Origin: Acanthornis magna
Taxonomy: Eukaryota > Chordata > Aves > Passeriformes > Acanthizidae
Direction: 5' to 3'
DNA: 64,000 bases
Assembly (NCBI GenBank): GCA_036785705.1
Contig: JAWUZG010000297.1
Coordinates: 310,001 to 374,000, forward strand
Position numbers and translations under genes: made by a program. Under the pieces are notes generated by a model. It ran no database searches. It saw nothing but the letters and a program-made list of their open reading frames with translations, and was not told where the DNA came from. Of this stretch, positions 11,103 through 23,460 are shown piece after piece; the stretch's first letter is position 1; the number at the start of each line of letters is the position of its first letter.

Positions 11103-14100
11103 TTATGACCTAGTCTATGTTTGTTTTAAATTTCAGTAATTCATTTGTGTTTTTTATAACAGTGCCCTAATTATCTGATCTTCTTTGACTAAGCTTTTCT
11201 CATTTTCCCATGGCATCTTCTCCAGAGGTTTACTTGTGCTGCCTGCTTTCTGTCATCTTTTGTAAACTGTTCTGCCACAGGATTATTGCTCTACATCAGC
11301 TAACACTTTTTTCTCTGAGATTTTTTTTAAAAAATGCATATTTTTGTATGCACATGCAAAAGTGAGGTAGATGTGAAGTCACATTTAAACACGGGCTGAC
11401 AGAGCAATAAAATATGTTCACTAAAACTGTCTAGACCCACGTCTGCACATGGAGTTACATCTTCTTTGCAGAGGCCAACTCTGAATTTCTTCTGCCCTTT
11501 GAGACAACATTATCACCTTGCATCAGTGTTCTATCTCCTGCCTGCTAAGTTGGTTACATTGTTGTTTTTCCAAAAATTTAATTTTTTGAAGGTGGGTTAC
11601 AGGGCTGGTTTAGACAAATAGGAAGGAAGAATGGATGCTTTTCATTTGTGTTTTCATTTGTCCTGTCTCTCAGAAGTGAGGAGGGGAGTCTTACAGTTCT
11701 TCCTGGCAGACTCAGCTCATGGTTCCCCTTTAGGAAAGGATTTCAAGAGGTGATTTCCTACTCTAGTGCCACATGTTGGGCCTGGAGTTAAGAAAATCTA
11801 AAAGGATCTGCTGACTAGGATTTGGCTATCCCAGTTCAAGCCACTAGCAGTTTTTTTGCAGAAAAAGTTACCTCTGAACAGCAGAGGTAACAAAAATCTC
11901 CCTAGTCGTCCTGCTAATTCACTATTTCTCTTGTGGAGTCTTTTAATGTACTTTTTACATAACTTTCAATATGTTCTCCTAAGATTGTATGTATGTCTTG
12001 CATATCTTTCACCTTTTATCCAGAAATATCCAGAAATACTTTACCTTTCACTCCAGAAATGGAGTATATCATATATGCTTCTCGTACTGCAAAAACAGTA
12101 AGTCTTTTGGTTAAAGTGAGAACTGAAATGTTATCACAAGACACTCTGAAAAAATATGAGGCATCTCTTTAAAATAATATCCCTTATTCTTGAAGTGTCA
12201 AATAATTTTTTGTGCAATTTTTCCAGAGACTGGTTATTTAGACTGAGATAAAATTAATGAAAATTAAAATTTTCTCATATGTGAGAAATTTCTTGCATCT
12301 TCAGCTGTGTTTTATTGTGGCAAATGGTCTCAAAGGCAATGCCTTACATGCATGAAACTTTCTAGAAAAGTGACTAGTGAGTACACCTATGAGATTTATG
12401 ACAATACTTCTAGAGGTCATTTTTCTTATTTGCTTTTACCTGGGATTTGCTATGCTGAAACACTTGAAAATAAGCTATTTCTTCAAAGAAACTGATAAAG
12501 ATTTGTGCTCTAAAGATGGGGGTTTTCACCTCCTGTTCTGGATGAGCCTGTTTATTAAAAACAGCCTTAACAGAAAGATCATCTTCTGGTAATCTGTTGA
12601 CTGTGGTTTGGTTTGGGCACTGTTGGGCATCTTCCCCGGATGGGCTTTCTGACAGTATTGGAAAGGCAAGTCTGTTCTCATTTCCACTGGCAGCAAGCTG
12701 CAGCCATGATCATTTAGTTTCACCATAAAATTTCAGGCACTGTTTCTTTGTTGTTTTTCCTTTGGTACCTCTTTTGCTCTTGTACTCTTAATTTTGAAGC
12801 AACACAAAATTCTGGCCAGAAAATAGGCCTTACCTTTTCCTAAGAGTCATCAGCATTGCAAAAAGATTTGTAATACAGCAATCATCAGCTGAAATGGTGG
12901 TACTCTTCCCTTTGTCTCAGCAATTGTACAATACTTCCCTTTTATAGGCAGTCAAGATTAGCTCTCCTATTGGCTTTAGATGGTAGGGATTTACTCTCAT
13001 ATAGCACCAATATCATAAGCAATAGAAATAATTACACTGGAACCAATGCATCTAAGTAAAGCAGTTAGATTATGTATTTATTAAAATAATAATAAAATAT
13101 CAGTTCATCTCTGTTTGACTCCATCTTAACCTGCACCTGTCATATTCACCATTTTATAACTCTTTCATTACTGTGTTTCTCTCAGTGAAGGAAAGAATAA
13201 GAACTGTGCATGACTGAGAGATGCAACTGAGACTTTCAGTTCTCAATGAGTTACCCTGCTACATTTCCATCTTATGGTGCTTCTAAATGTTTTATGCTAG
13301 CTGCCATATTGGAATATGGAAGATGAAAATTTAGGTGCTGTCTTGATAATGTGAAAGGTATGCTCCCACTTTCACTAGGCTTTCTAAAAGCTTTGGAAAA
13401 GGAATGATAGCAAAAGGGATATTTTATATAGCAAAAAGACATGGCACTAATTTCTTCCATCCAAAAATGTAAAATCTTTGTTTTGTGTCAGAGGATAACT
13501 ACCTGAGTGTTTGACTTGCCAAAAAAGTTGAAGGGATTGATGGAAGATTTTATGGTTCAGTAGTTGTTGAAATGTAACAGGTAACTGATGCTGTTTTGAT
13601 TGTTTCCTACTATTTCTTTAACATCCTTTAAAACAAACCCTCTTTTTAACTTTTCTAAACATTAAAACTTGCATCAAGCAATAAATTTGTTGATTGGTTT
13701 CCTGAGAGTGGAAGGGTCTCAATCTGATATTGTTTAAATTTCCCAATTTCCAGGGTGAAGGAGCATTTATAGAACAGCACAAGAGGCAATTTCGCTGCTT
13801 TGCTTTGTCAGCGTGCCTCAGGAGGAAGATCTGAGGGACCACATCTGGATTTACGAGAGGATGTCCCTCTTTTTGTGCTTTTCATCCCTTTTCCTGTCTG
13901 CAGGCCCTTTCCACAGTGTTGCAAATTAACACTAACTTCTGGGGGGGCTTTGAAGATGTTGGGTGCTCGCCTACAGTCTGGGCTGACACTGCCAAGATAA
14001 TGTCCCTGAGCAATCAGGTGCTGCTAAATTGTGATGATCAGAATGGTTTGTTGGGACAAATTCATAGTCGTGGCTTATGGAGGAATTTCTGTTCCCTGTT

Positions 14101-16019
14101 ACAATTTTTTTCTGAGCTTTTATTATTTTCTATGTAATGCTTTCACAACAACAGCCATTTTATTAACTTGACTTTGAAGCTGAAAAGCTACAAACTAGAG
14201 GCAGCTTAAGTGATGTTTATGCCCCACTTAGAGCAAGGGGGTTACCTGGGCCCTGGCACTGCTACTGTGTGGGTCCTCTCCTCTACATCCAGACCATTCT
14301 GAATGTGGGCAAGAGCAGGATCTCATCCTTCAGCTAAGCAGCAAAATCTGGTTATGAGCAGGGATGCTGATGCCCCTGGTATGCTGGCCATGCCTGGGAT
14401 CCCATGCCCTGTAATTCAGTGAGTGACTAATAGGGAAATCTGGCATATTTTTTTGACAGTAAAAATCACAGGATCTTGTAGAGGCAAACAAGGCAGTTTC
14501 AGTGGAGCTGTGCCTGCTGAGATATTAAGCTGTGATAAAACACAGTCTGAAAATAATTTAGCTCTTTTTGGAAGGAAACAATTCAGAGTATATATGCTTA
14601 AAGTCCTTGCGGGTTTAGTCATTGTCTAATGTAACTACAACAAAAATTCAAATCCTATTCCTATGATGAGCTTCCATGTGGTTATCACGGAGACATGGTC
14701 ATTTGTCAAAACTTAATGGACCACAAAAAATGAGTGTCTCAACAACTGCATCTATATTCATGTTTTAATTCAGATCAGGGATGCTCCTCTGAAGTGAATT
14801 TCCTAGTTGGTCCCCTTTGATTGGTCTTGGTTGAACAGCAGTGCACGAAGAATGTGAAGTTGATGTTTTTTTTTTTAATGAGACTAAACTAGAGGATGTG
14901 CTCAGGGAGTCTTGAATGCACACCAGGTACGTGTGAGCTTCAGGACAAGGCATCAAAGCAGAGCTAGTCTGAAGTTTGAACAGAGAAACAGCAAAATCTG
15001 AAATACATAGAGTAGGGATGACAGATCCTCAGCAGTGTATTTTGGTATATAGATCAGTTCCTATTTGCCTGTAATAGTGCTTAGTACTGGTAAAATACCA
15101 CAGAAATGTGTGTTATTCTGCACATTGGAAAGTGAGTCTTAGTATGTGAGGAATGTCAAAGCTGAGAATTTGGAATGGATGTCTCTGCCCAGTTTTAAAA
15201 TGTATTTATGCATATTTAGCATTTCTGCAACTGAAAAACTAATTCTTGATTGTATCCAAAAAGAGGACCCTTGCTTTAGTGTTAGAGATGCAAGAACCTC
15301 TTCCTTCAGTTGCAGGGTGAGTGCAGCTCACTCTGCAGAGCTCTGTAGTGATGTGCTGTGCCTTTTCCACATACTCTGAAGAATGAGTCCAAAGAAAAAT
15401 GACTCTTTGGGGTCAATGGCAAATAAACCTTCCCTCCTTTTCTTACAGGTGGTCCTTAATCCCCAGAAAAATCAGAGCAGCTAGTTGTGTTGGGGCATTG
15501 TTGCTGTGTCTTAGTCTTACGCATACTTTGGAGAATGAAGGTTGCTGTGAGTTTTAGCAAAATTCTGTTCCAGGCACTGTGCAAAGCTTCAGTGCCTCTC
15601 CATGTCCCAGGTGAGCATGTCTGAGTAACAACACAATGATCCAGCTCATGAAGCTGCAGAATGAAGTCCTGTGTTACTGAAGGCTGCAGCAAGAGGTCAT
15701 GAAGTGGCTGGTGTGACTAAACTAGTGTGGCAGTGTTAGGGAGGCTGCTGCTGAATGAGAGAGAAAAACTGACTGGAAAAGACAAGAGTCAAGGAGCAGA
15801 GATGAGCGCCCTGTAAAAAACATTCATAGGCCATAACAGAGTCCAACAAAGGTTTTTTAATTAGTAACACTAAAGATGGGTTAGAAAATTGCACCTGGAC
15901 CAGCATTATTCACATATGGGGTGAAGTTCGTAAGGATTTAATTTCAGCAGTAATAGTTTCCTCTTATAAATAACAGTCTGAAGCTGCTACACCAAGGAGG
16001 TTGCTGTTATTGCCTTATT
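11103..16019. other. Unannotated AT-rich DNA
   Basis: No gene or repeat family is recognised. Open frames are at most about 81 codons with no familiar domains. Near 14866 there is a T run. The stretch reads as unique intergenic or intronic DNA. Confidence 0.6.
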
Positions 16020-16039
16020 GGGGGGGGTGGGGGGGTGGG
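16020..16039 (+). repeat. G-run, potential G-quadruplex
   Basis: Eight G, one T, seven G, one T and three G occur in succession. Splitting the long G-runs gives at least four tracts of three G with one-base loops, enough for an intramolecular G-quadruplex on the plus strand. No promoter or gene is identified beside it, so any role is unknown. Length variation by slippage is expected at such a run. Confidence 0.7.
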
Positions 16040-16869
16040 AAGTGAATACTGGAGGGGTGAAATTACTTGTTTCAAGTCACTCAGCTGATCCAAACAGATT
16101 GAGCAGCAATTCCCAGTCTCCCTAAAGTATCAGAGCAGTGCATAGTGTGTGCAGTATATATAAACCAACAAACACCAGTTTGTGACTCTGTGGCACAGCA
16201 TGGCGGGGCTCACCCAGCATCTGGGAGCTGCCTCCTCAGTACCTGGATCTGGGATAGGGAGGAGGAAGACTGGGGGTGGACTCGTCCTTCTCCCACGAGT
16301 GGCCAAGGTCTTCCAGTTGCTACCAAAAACTATGTGCAGTCATGCAAAATTAATATATAATCCAAGTGTGTAGGTTGAGTGGTTGATATGAGCTACTGTG
16401 GTGGCCAAATTTTGTTGAGTGCCAATACTGTCAGCAAGTTGTCCCTCATCATTTTGTAGGTATTAGTAGGTTCATTTCGTGTTCTTTGATAGTGCTTATT
16501 ATCTAAATTATTTTAAATGGTTTGTGTCAGTTCAGTAAATACTGGTTATGATTTAAAAAGCATTTTCACAGGTGCTTTACTACATTTGTATTCAAGAGGC
16601 ATATGCTCCTTTGCATACATCATATAGATAGGCAGTCACTTTCAGAAGTTGATGTTTCACCCATGTATGGATGGATTTCTATAAGATGAAGTAGAGACTT
16701 CTCTGTCAGAGAAAACCATTGTAACTCTCAAATTCTTTGGTCTTGTCATTTTATTCCAAAGCGTGCAAATGACTTCCAGGCATAAAATCTCCAGAAAGTA
16801 TTCGTAACTTTGCATGAGGAGCCTGATCCAAAGGTTTCCTTCTTTCAAAGCTGCTGGAAAGTAGGCAGC

Positions 16870-17300
16870 ATGTGTGTCACCTGCCAGAGCAGCCTCAGGC
16901 TCTAGCTCACCCTCCTCGTGGCAGAGCTGTACTCAGGCTGTATTCATGGCACCGTGCTGGCTTCTGCTTTAGTTACCAGATCCACTTTCACACCTTCCGA
17001 CTTGTCTTCCAGGCTTCCGAGGGAGGCCCGACCATGTCAGGGTGGGTGTGTGAAGGGTGAAAGTGAAGCAGGGATGTCGAGAAGGCTTTCCAGGCGTTCC
17101 TGCCAGCCCCTTTCTCTGCCCGCTGTCCCTGTGCTCGGTGTCGCTCCCGCGCTGCATTCTCCCTCCTGTCCAGTGGATGGACAAAAAACCTCCCGGTTTT
17201 GCTCGAAGGGAGCCGGTGCCCCATCCACGATGGGTGTGCCACGTTCCCGAGGACTGCATCCCAATTGTTCCCATGATTCATTTTTACTACTACTACTTCT
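16870..17300. other. GC-rich, CpG-containing patch of unknown role
   Basis: This segment is clearly richer in G+C than its surroundings and holds many CpG dinucleotides, especially 16995-17265 (CTTCCGAGG, CCCGACC, GTCGCTCCCGCG). Stop codons are scarce as a result: an open frame of 152 codons runs plus at 16918-17376, and overlapping frames of 101 and 97 codons run minus. None shows a recognisable domain, and openness on both strands points to base composition rather than coding. An acceptor-like CCGACTTGTCTTCCAG ends at about 17012. It could be a small CpG island, an exon or an unrecognised repeat. Confidence 0.4.
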
Positions 17301-17327
17301 CTTTTTTTTTTCTTATACTTTTTTTCT

Positions 17328-17339
17328 CCCCCCCCCCCC
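17328..17339 (+). repeat. Poly-C run (12 C) after T-rich tract
   Basis: Twelve consecutive C follow a TAC-repeat and T-rich stretch (17281-17327). The whole 17285-17346 pyrimidine block is a simple low-complexity tract at the edge of the GC-rich patch. It is a likely slippage hot spot and sequencing-error hot spot. Confidence 0.85.
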
Positions 17340-17514
17340 TTTCCTTTTAAAATTATTTTCTCCCCATTCCCTGTAAACTAACTGTGCTGTTGTGATGGTC
17401 TGTGGTGCCGACTCAGGATATTTTGGCTTAGATTTAGTTAAGCACTTGCACAGATGTCACTGATTCTGTGTGATCGTAGACCTCTTACGAAATGCCATGA
17501 TAAAGGAGGACAGG

Positions 17515-17575
17515 CTTCATGATTAAATGGCCCCTTCCAGACCTTAAATATTATGAATCTCACTTCTGCGGTACA
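17515..17575 (+). repeat. Possible CR1 LINE 3' tail
   Basis: The phrase 'tgattaaatggccccttccagacc' followed by 'taaatattatgaatct' resembles the last 50-60 bp of a CR1 element in sense orientation, where the consensus has 'atgatctaaatgatcccttccaacc' and the ATTCTATGA tail. It is short and diverged, so the match may be fortuitous. Confidence 0.4.
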
Positions 17576-17974
17576 GTGGAAAGACGATTAGGACTTCCTA
17601 CACTACGAAGGAAGAAAGGGAGGTGAAATTTTTAACTGAAACTTCCAAATATATTTCTCCTACTTCCACAACCTCAGGGTCAACTGCTCTAGGTAACAGG
17701 AACTTTAATTACTTTCAGTAACTTGCCAGGGACAAACACTATTTATGTGCCATATCTACTACCATCATGATACCATAAACATGCTGCTGTTGGGAATGGT
17801 TTCTACTGCCTAGTTTCTATGTAAATATCCAAAAATGCGTGCATTTTGGAGATGCTGGGGTTTTCTAGCTACCACTTAATTATATGAAAACTGAACTAGA
17901 CTACATTTGGTAAGAATTGGCTATAAACCAAAGGGTCTATTCTTTAGACAGACTAATCAGTAAAAAAATCCACG

Positions 17975-18036
17975 ATAAAATAATAATAATAATAACAACA
18001 ATAATAACAAATCATAATAAATATAATAAATAAATA
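17975..18036. repeat. (TAA)n-type imperfect microsatellite
   Basis: TAA/ATA triplets run for about 60 bp with occasional C substitutions (AACAACAATAATAACAA). This is an imperfect trinucleotide microsatellite. It creates a spurious minus-strand open frame rich in Y and I, which is not a gene. Confidence 0.9.
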
Positions 18037-21000
18037 GTTAGCATTGAATAGAGTGAGGGCAATTTTTGAAGAGGAAAGTATTGCTCCTTCACATTCTTGT
18101 CCATCTGTTTTTTTAGGCTTTTCTATACATTCAATCAGCATAATGCCTAAGTGAGTAATGTAATAAGAAAGCAGTATTAGAGATTTGCTGGATTCTGGTA
18201 TGTGATTTAACGGCTATGTGCTTATCCTTTGAAAGATATTTATGAAGACAATGTATGTATGCACTGCTGCACTGAGAAGTGTTTTTTAGTCCGTTGACTG
18301 TTAGGATATTTTTCAAAGCTGTTGACGTTTTTTTGTAATGTAACTCTTTTAAAGCTACTCTGAAAGGAGGTCCAGTCACCACTAATTCCTGTGTAAATGA
18401 AGCATAATCACTCAGAGAAGAGACCCTTTATTCAGTGAGTTTAAAGCTCATTATACAATTTTGTAGGGGGAAAATTACCCTGCCTGTAAATTAACTGCAT
18501 TTCCTAATGAAATAACTTGTCAATTTTTTCAGCCTCCTTTGATAGGAATAAGAATTACAGTGGCATTGGAAAGTAAAATCATGCTGTTCTTACTGGCAGT
18601 TTTTTCCAGTTGTAGAAGAAATTATAACTGTGAACACATTTTGATTCAGATTAATCTCAACAAGTAACATGGTCATGGTGTTTTGTCATGGTGTTTTTTC
18701 ATCTCTTTCCACCTCCTTTATTAGAGCCTAAAGCCAGCTCCATCAGCCTTACTCCTGGTATATGATGACACAAATTCTCTAGAGGCATGTGGCTTTCTCA
18801 AGCAATAAAGCATCATTATGCTCCTCATTTCTGAGGATGCACTATTTCACCTGTGAGTTGTGTTTCAAGGGACAAACTAGCAGAACTCATCAGGTTAATT
18901 TTCCCAAAAAACAAGGCTTTCATCCTCCCATTAGGCTTGCAAAGGCAAGCCTATTTACCATAGGTGTCTGTGCTTCTCTAGTTCTATCCTGACACTTGTA
19001 GATGGCAGCAAATAGATGGCATTTTAAGTGCTTTGGCTGCAGCTACTGCAACAGGAGTGCTAAAAGACAAAATAATTGTTCTTGAGGTGGCTGTCCTCTT
19101 CCGAGCAGCAGCAGCCTCAGTGCACATTAACAAGCCAAGCCGGTGCCTGTGGCTCTGCAGTGCGTGCACGGCCGTCTGCTGAGGCAGGTGTCGTGACTCC
19201 ACTTCAGCAGCTAAAAGCAGAGATACATGGAGCTGCTGTAATGTTGGAAATCATTTTAAGAATTCCTGGAATAATTGCTTTTTCCTGAAATTGGTTATGT
19301 TTTATTATATAGATATTAATTGTATGTACTTATAGGGAATGGTTGGTTTTCTTTCATTTGGGAAAGGTATAAATTTAGGGGCATATGGATTAGTATCCTC
19401 AGAGTTTCTTTTTTCCTGCTTTGGCCAATTTTCAGCTGCATAAAATAAAGGTTTAAGATTAGTTTGGCTTTGAAAAATAACATTCAGACCAACCATAAAG
19501 AAGTATTCAGAAAGGTCATCTCAGTGTGTGGGTGCTTTCTTCATTTCTTCACACAATAACTCTGTTCTACAATAACAGCAAGTTCAAGCTCTTTGCAGCA
19601 GTTTTCAGTATATTAAAATTAGTGAAAGATTAAATGGGGGTTTGTTACATTTGATCAATGTGAAACTTCATATCAGCATGAACAATATTCCTTCAGCAGT
19701 TAGGGCCTGGTATTGAAATTCTGCTGCTGGACAGTGGTTTTGGGTCAGGCTACTGAAGAAGGTCAATGGTTTCAGAGTTGCTTGTGGTCCAGCACGGAAG
19801 AGCAAAGCTGTTTCTCAGATCCTGGTTCCTCTGATTTCTGTGTAGATTCCTCTTTAACACATAGGGCTGTCCGTACTTGTCAAACAGGTCAGCATGGTGA
19901 AAAAACATATTTCTATTTTGCATGGAATCAGAATGTAGCTTCCTGAAGTTAGTGTAAAAAAGTCTGAATTGTCAATAGTTTCGGGTTTGCACACCACCAC
20001 TGATTTTCAGTGCTCAACAGGAGGTGCTCATCACTTCTTCAAGGTGATGTGTTTCTGCTTAGCATCTTCAGCACCTGAAGACAGACCCCTGAGAGAGTCA
20101 CAATACTAAAATCCATTCTCTTTGGAAATGTGAAAACAAAATAGTGTGAATTTCCTATAGCAGACATTTCTGTGAAAAAAAAAATTTTTCTGATGAAATT
20201 AAAGTTTTTTGTTTGATTTCATCCTTGATGTATTTTATATTTTTAAATTGAAAAGAGAAATAAGATTGGTTATTGCACAGAACCAATAGCTAGCATAAAC
20301 AAAGCTATTGGATGAAGGAAATGAAAAATAAGCAAGTTGGAGGTGAAAAGTGCATTACTCCATTGCTACTCTGATAATTAGAGAGAAAAAATTAACAGTT
20401 GCCATAAAGTGCTTTAAACATGAGAGTTTCTTATTAGGTTCTTCAAGAATGTAATTAATTACTTGCAGCCACATATGTTCTTTGTGTCATGGTGTGGAGT
20501 ACCAGCACTTCATTAAAACCCAGTTCAATAATAACAGGTCACTCGAGATGTCATTTGCTCTGGAGAAGGTTGGGAAGCCAAATGCCTGCTGCTTCATCCC
20601 TCTTGTGCTGTGCCAGCACACTGAGTTGAGTAGGAGGAGAGGGCAAGCTGAGCATACCAGGGTCGCGTTCCAGAAAGCCCCTTGGTCTGGGTGACAGTGC
20701 TCATGGGAGACCTGGGAGCAGAGGGATGGCAGAGGGCTGGTAAACACATAGCAGGGCAGCCAGCACAGAGTTCTGATAAAGACACTGCGAGTCACAGTCA
20801 AATTCCTACCGAAAGGAAGTCCCATGGTTATGAAGAAATAATTAATAATAATATAAAATAAATGCAAGTGCTATATTGTCCTAGTGACAGAGGTTTTGGA
20901 CTTTAACAATTTTTTTTTTTTTTAAGCAACAAGTCGTGGGTTAAATACTCACAGCTCCTGTGCCGCCCTAGTGCCTTAGCTAGTTTGCACTGACAGTGAA

Positions 21001-22278
21001 GTTAAGAGAAGGATGGGTGGACATGTTGTTGGAGACCCTCTGCATGTCACTTTTATTAATCTCTTAAGGAATGAGATACCAGAGGGCCAGATTTTGTCTG
21101 GTACAATTCATGTTACCTTTGAGGGATGGGCTGAAATGTGTGCAAGGGTAAGAAGGTGCCCTTGGTGCCCAGCGGGATTTGGGAATTGAGAAACATTTTG
21201 GTAACACCAGTTGTCTGGAGGCGCAGGTATCACCGCTGGTATCCTGAGAGAGTCCTGACAGACTGTTGGGAGCCACTTCATCATTCCATCGTCACAGGGT
21301 GTAGGGTGCTCTCTCATGGAGTATGAAGCAAACAGAAAACATTTCCCATGCAGCTTGAAGCCCTGTCCTGCACCACCTTCCACTTGTGACCTTCCTTTTG
21401 AAATACATTTTACTGGCATTACAAGAAAACACATTAGGCTCCTGGAATTGTGCTTAGAGTAAATGAAGAGCAACATATGTTGTGCAATTGCACCCTATTG
21501 TTTTATATTATACTTTGAGAAGAATTTTTGCAATTAGATTGTTGTTGAAGTCAACAAAGTACAAACATAGGGAGCAGAGTGTTTTTGATAGGGAGGGACC
21601 CTGTCAGTAGCTGATTGAGGATTCCTTTTATCTTAAATATGATTTAATGCTCTGTGGAAAGAATTAAGAATCCCATTTTACACTGAAGCATGCTGTTAAT
21701 GTGCATATAAAAACCTCAGCAATTTTATTGACAGTTATGAATTTACAGCTGCTGGTGGTGAATTTTTTTGAAAGACTGCTTCCTTTTCCCCAATTCTTTG
21801 CAGACCATTGTCATAGTTTGCTATTAGCTAAGGCAGAACCTCATTTAACAGAAATGCATAGGTCTTCAATTTCACTGTATACATGAGGAAAAAAGAAAAT
21901 CAATGTGAAGCCTGGACTCAGTCTGCTGATGCCAGAGATGACTATCTGTAGCATACAGAAAGAAACCCTGGCTCAGATTAGTTTTTCTTTACCCTTTGGA
22001 TGTTAAAAATGACAGAAAGAGGCTACTGCTGGTGAGAGTTGTTAGGACTATTATCCTCTGGTCAAATTTGGTGTTAATCCTAGAGACTGTTAGTGCGTGT
22101 AGAAATATTTCAAGTACTTAGTATTAATTTAGTATTAATTTATATTTATTATTATCATTTATATTATATTCATTGATGGGAAGATGAGTATTAAGAAACA
22201 ATTTGTGCTTTTGCAGTTTCACATTTGCATTGAATATCCATTGTTTGTGTGTGCGAATGATTGCCATGCACCCAGGAC
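18037..22278. other. Unannotated DNA
   Basis: No gene or repeat family is recognised. Open frames reach 126 codons (20487-20867, minus) and 122 codons (21108-21476, minus), without familiar motifs or paired splice sites. Poly-T runs occur near 20909. The composition is AT-rich with more GC-balanced islands near 19.1, 20.7 and 21.2 kb. Confidence 0.55.
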
Positions 22279-22279
22279 T

Positions 22280-22322
22280 ATATGTGTATGTAAATATATA
22301 TATAAAAATATATATACACACA
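22280..22322. repeat. AT/TG dinucleotide microsatellite
   Basis: TATGTGTATG is followed by an AT-alternating tract, AAAA and another AT tract ending in ACACACA. The left TGTGTA and right TACACACA flanks are roughly complementary, so the tract can also fold as an imperfect AT-rich hairpin. It is a simple-sequence repeat. Confidence 0.85.
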
Positions 22323-23400
22323 GAGTATCTAATCATCAAGAATATCAAGGGTGAATATCATTTTAATTTTCAAACAAGGATTTGGAAAAAACCCAGCCAA
22401 TGCCCAGCTTGCAGAGTTCAGGCTTCACAGGAGGGGTCCCTGTGTGGCTCATTGCAAACACAACTATACCTAGAAGTGACCTGAAGCTGGTTAAGGGTCC
22501 TGTCTGGCCAAGGAAACCCAGTGAAAGAAATGGAGATAAAAATGGAAGGTTTGTGTGATGCTATTAATTTTTGGTCTAGGTGGAGCTTCTGTTAAATTGA
22601 CTGTGACTGTGAAGATTCCTTATAAATTATGTTCTTTAGACTTGCTAAAAACCTTCCAAAGAATAGATTTTCATGATTTTTTTAAAATTTGAAAGTTGTT
22701 GTTCCACTGGGTTTAAGACAGACGTGCTTTCCTCTTTTTTATTACACTTCTCATGATGTCTTTTACAGAAATGTCTTTAAAATAATGTCTGAGATGTGCA
22801 CGTTGGCCAAAATTGTATTTCTTAGTAAGAAATCAATGAGAATTTTTAATAAAACATTAAGAAAAAATATAAAACTTTTGAGAAAATGAGAAGGTATGGT
22901 TGTAGCAATTCTGCTTTGGGAAATGGAAAGGCTTCTTTAACTAATTTTTTTCTAGCCCTACTGAAGCTGCTATTTTGGCCTGTGGAAAATGACATTGACT
23001 GGTCTTGACATGATGGAGATATTCTTTATGACTCTAAACCAAGAAGAAGCTGGAGCTTCCCAATTATTTCTATCAACTTTTAGATTCTTAATTTTATTTC
23101 CTATTTTATTTCCTTATTTATTTCTTAATATTATTTCCAGCAGTTCTATTTGATGGTGCATTTGTGGGATCAGTGTCTGCAAATCTCATCTACTATTTTT
23201 CCTGAATTATTTTATTTATAATTGTTACTTTTTAATTCTGAAACATTACCAACATCTGCCAGCAGACTCTGCAAAGCAATTGAATTCAGTAATTAATTTC
23301 AAGGGAATGCTGAGCTATTCCTGGCCCAAACTCATTCTGTGGTTCTGGGTTTCCAGAGACATGGATTCAACATACCTGAGCAGTAAATTTGCCTTAATTT
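22323..23400. other. Unannotated AT-rich DNA
   Basis: No gene is recognised. A TTTATTTCC-type tract occupies about 23090-23145 and is low-complexity. Confidence 0.5.
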
Positions 23401-23402
23401 CC

Positions 23403-23460
23403 AGATATGCATAAACAGATATGCATATGCATATGCAGATATGCATTCCAGATATGCATA
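23403..23460. repeat. Cluster of four AGATATGCAT copies
   Basis: The decamer AGATATGCAT starts at 23403, 23417, 23437 and 23450, with extra ATGCAT/CATATG units between copies two and three. ATGCAT is palindromic, and ATATGCAT resembles half of a POU/octamer recognition site. The spacing (14, 20 and 13 bp) is irregular, so this is either a decayed short tandem array or a homotypic binding-site cluster. No neighbouring promoter is identified. Confidence 0.75.

Noticed and set aside
16918..17376. 152-codon plus-strand open frame
   Set aside because: It overlaps long minus-strand frames in a GC-rich patch and ends in a simple pyrimidine tract; openness is explained by base composition.
17953..18141. 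Minus-strand frame rich in tyrosine and isoleucine
   Set aside because: It is a translation of the TAA microsatellite.
20940..21010. Minus-strand donor-like ACTCAC (20945) with an acceptor-like CTGACAG on its right
   Set aside because: The pyrimidine tract on the minus strand is weak and the enclosed segment has no open frame of note.
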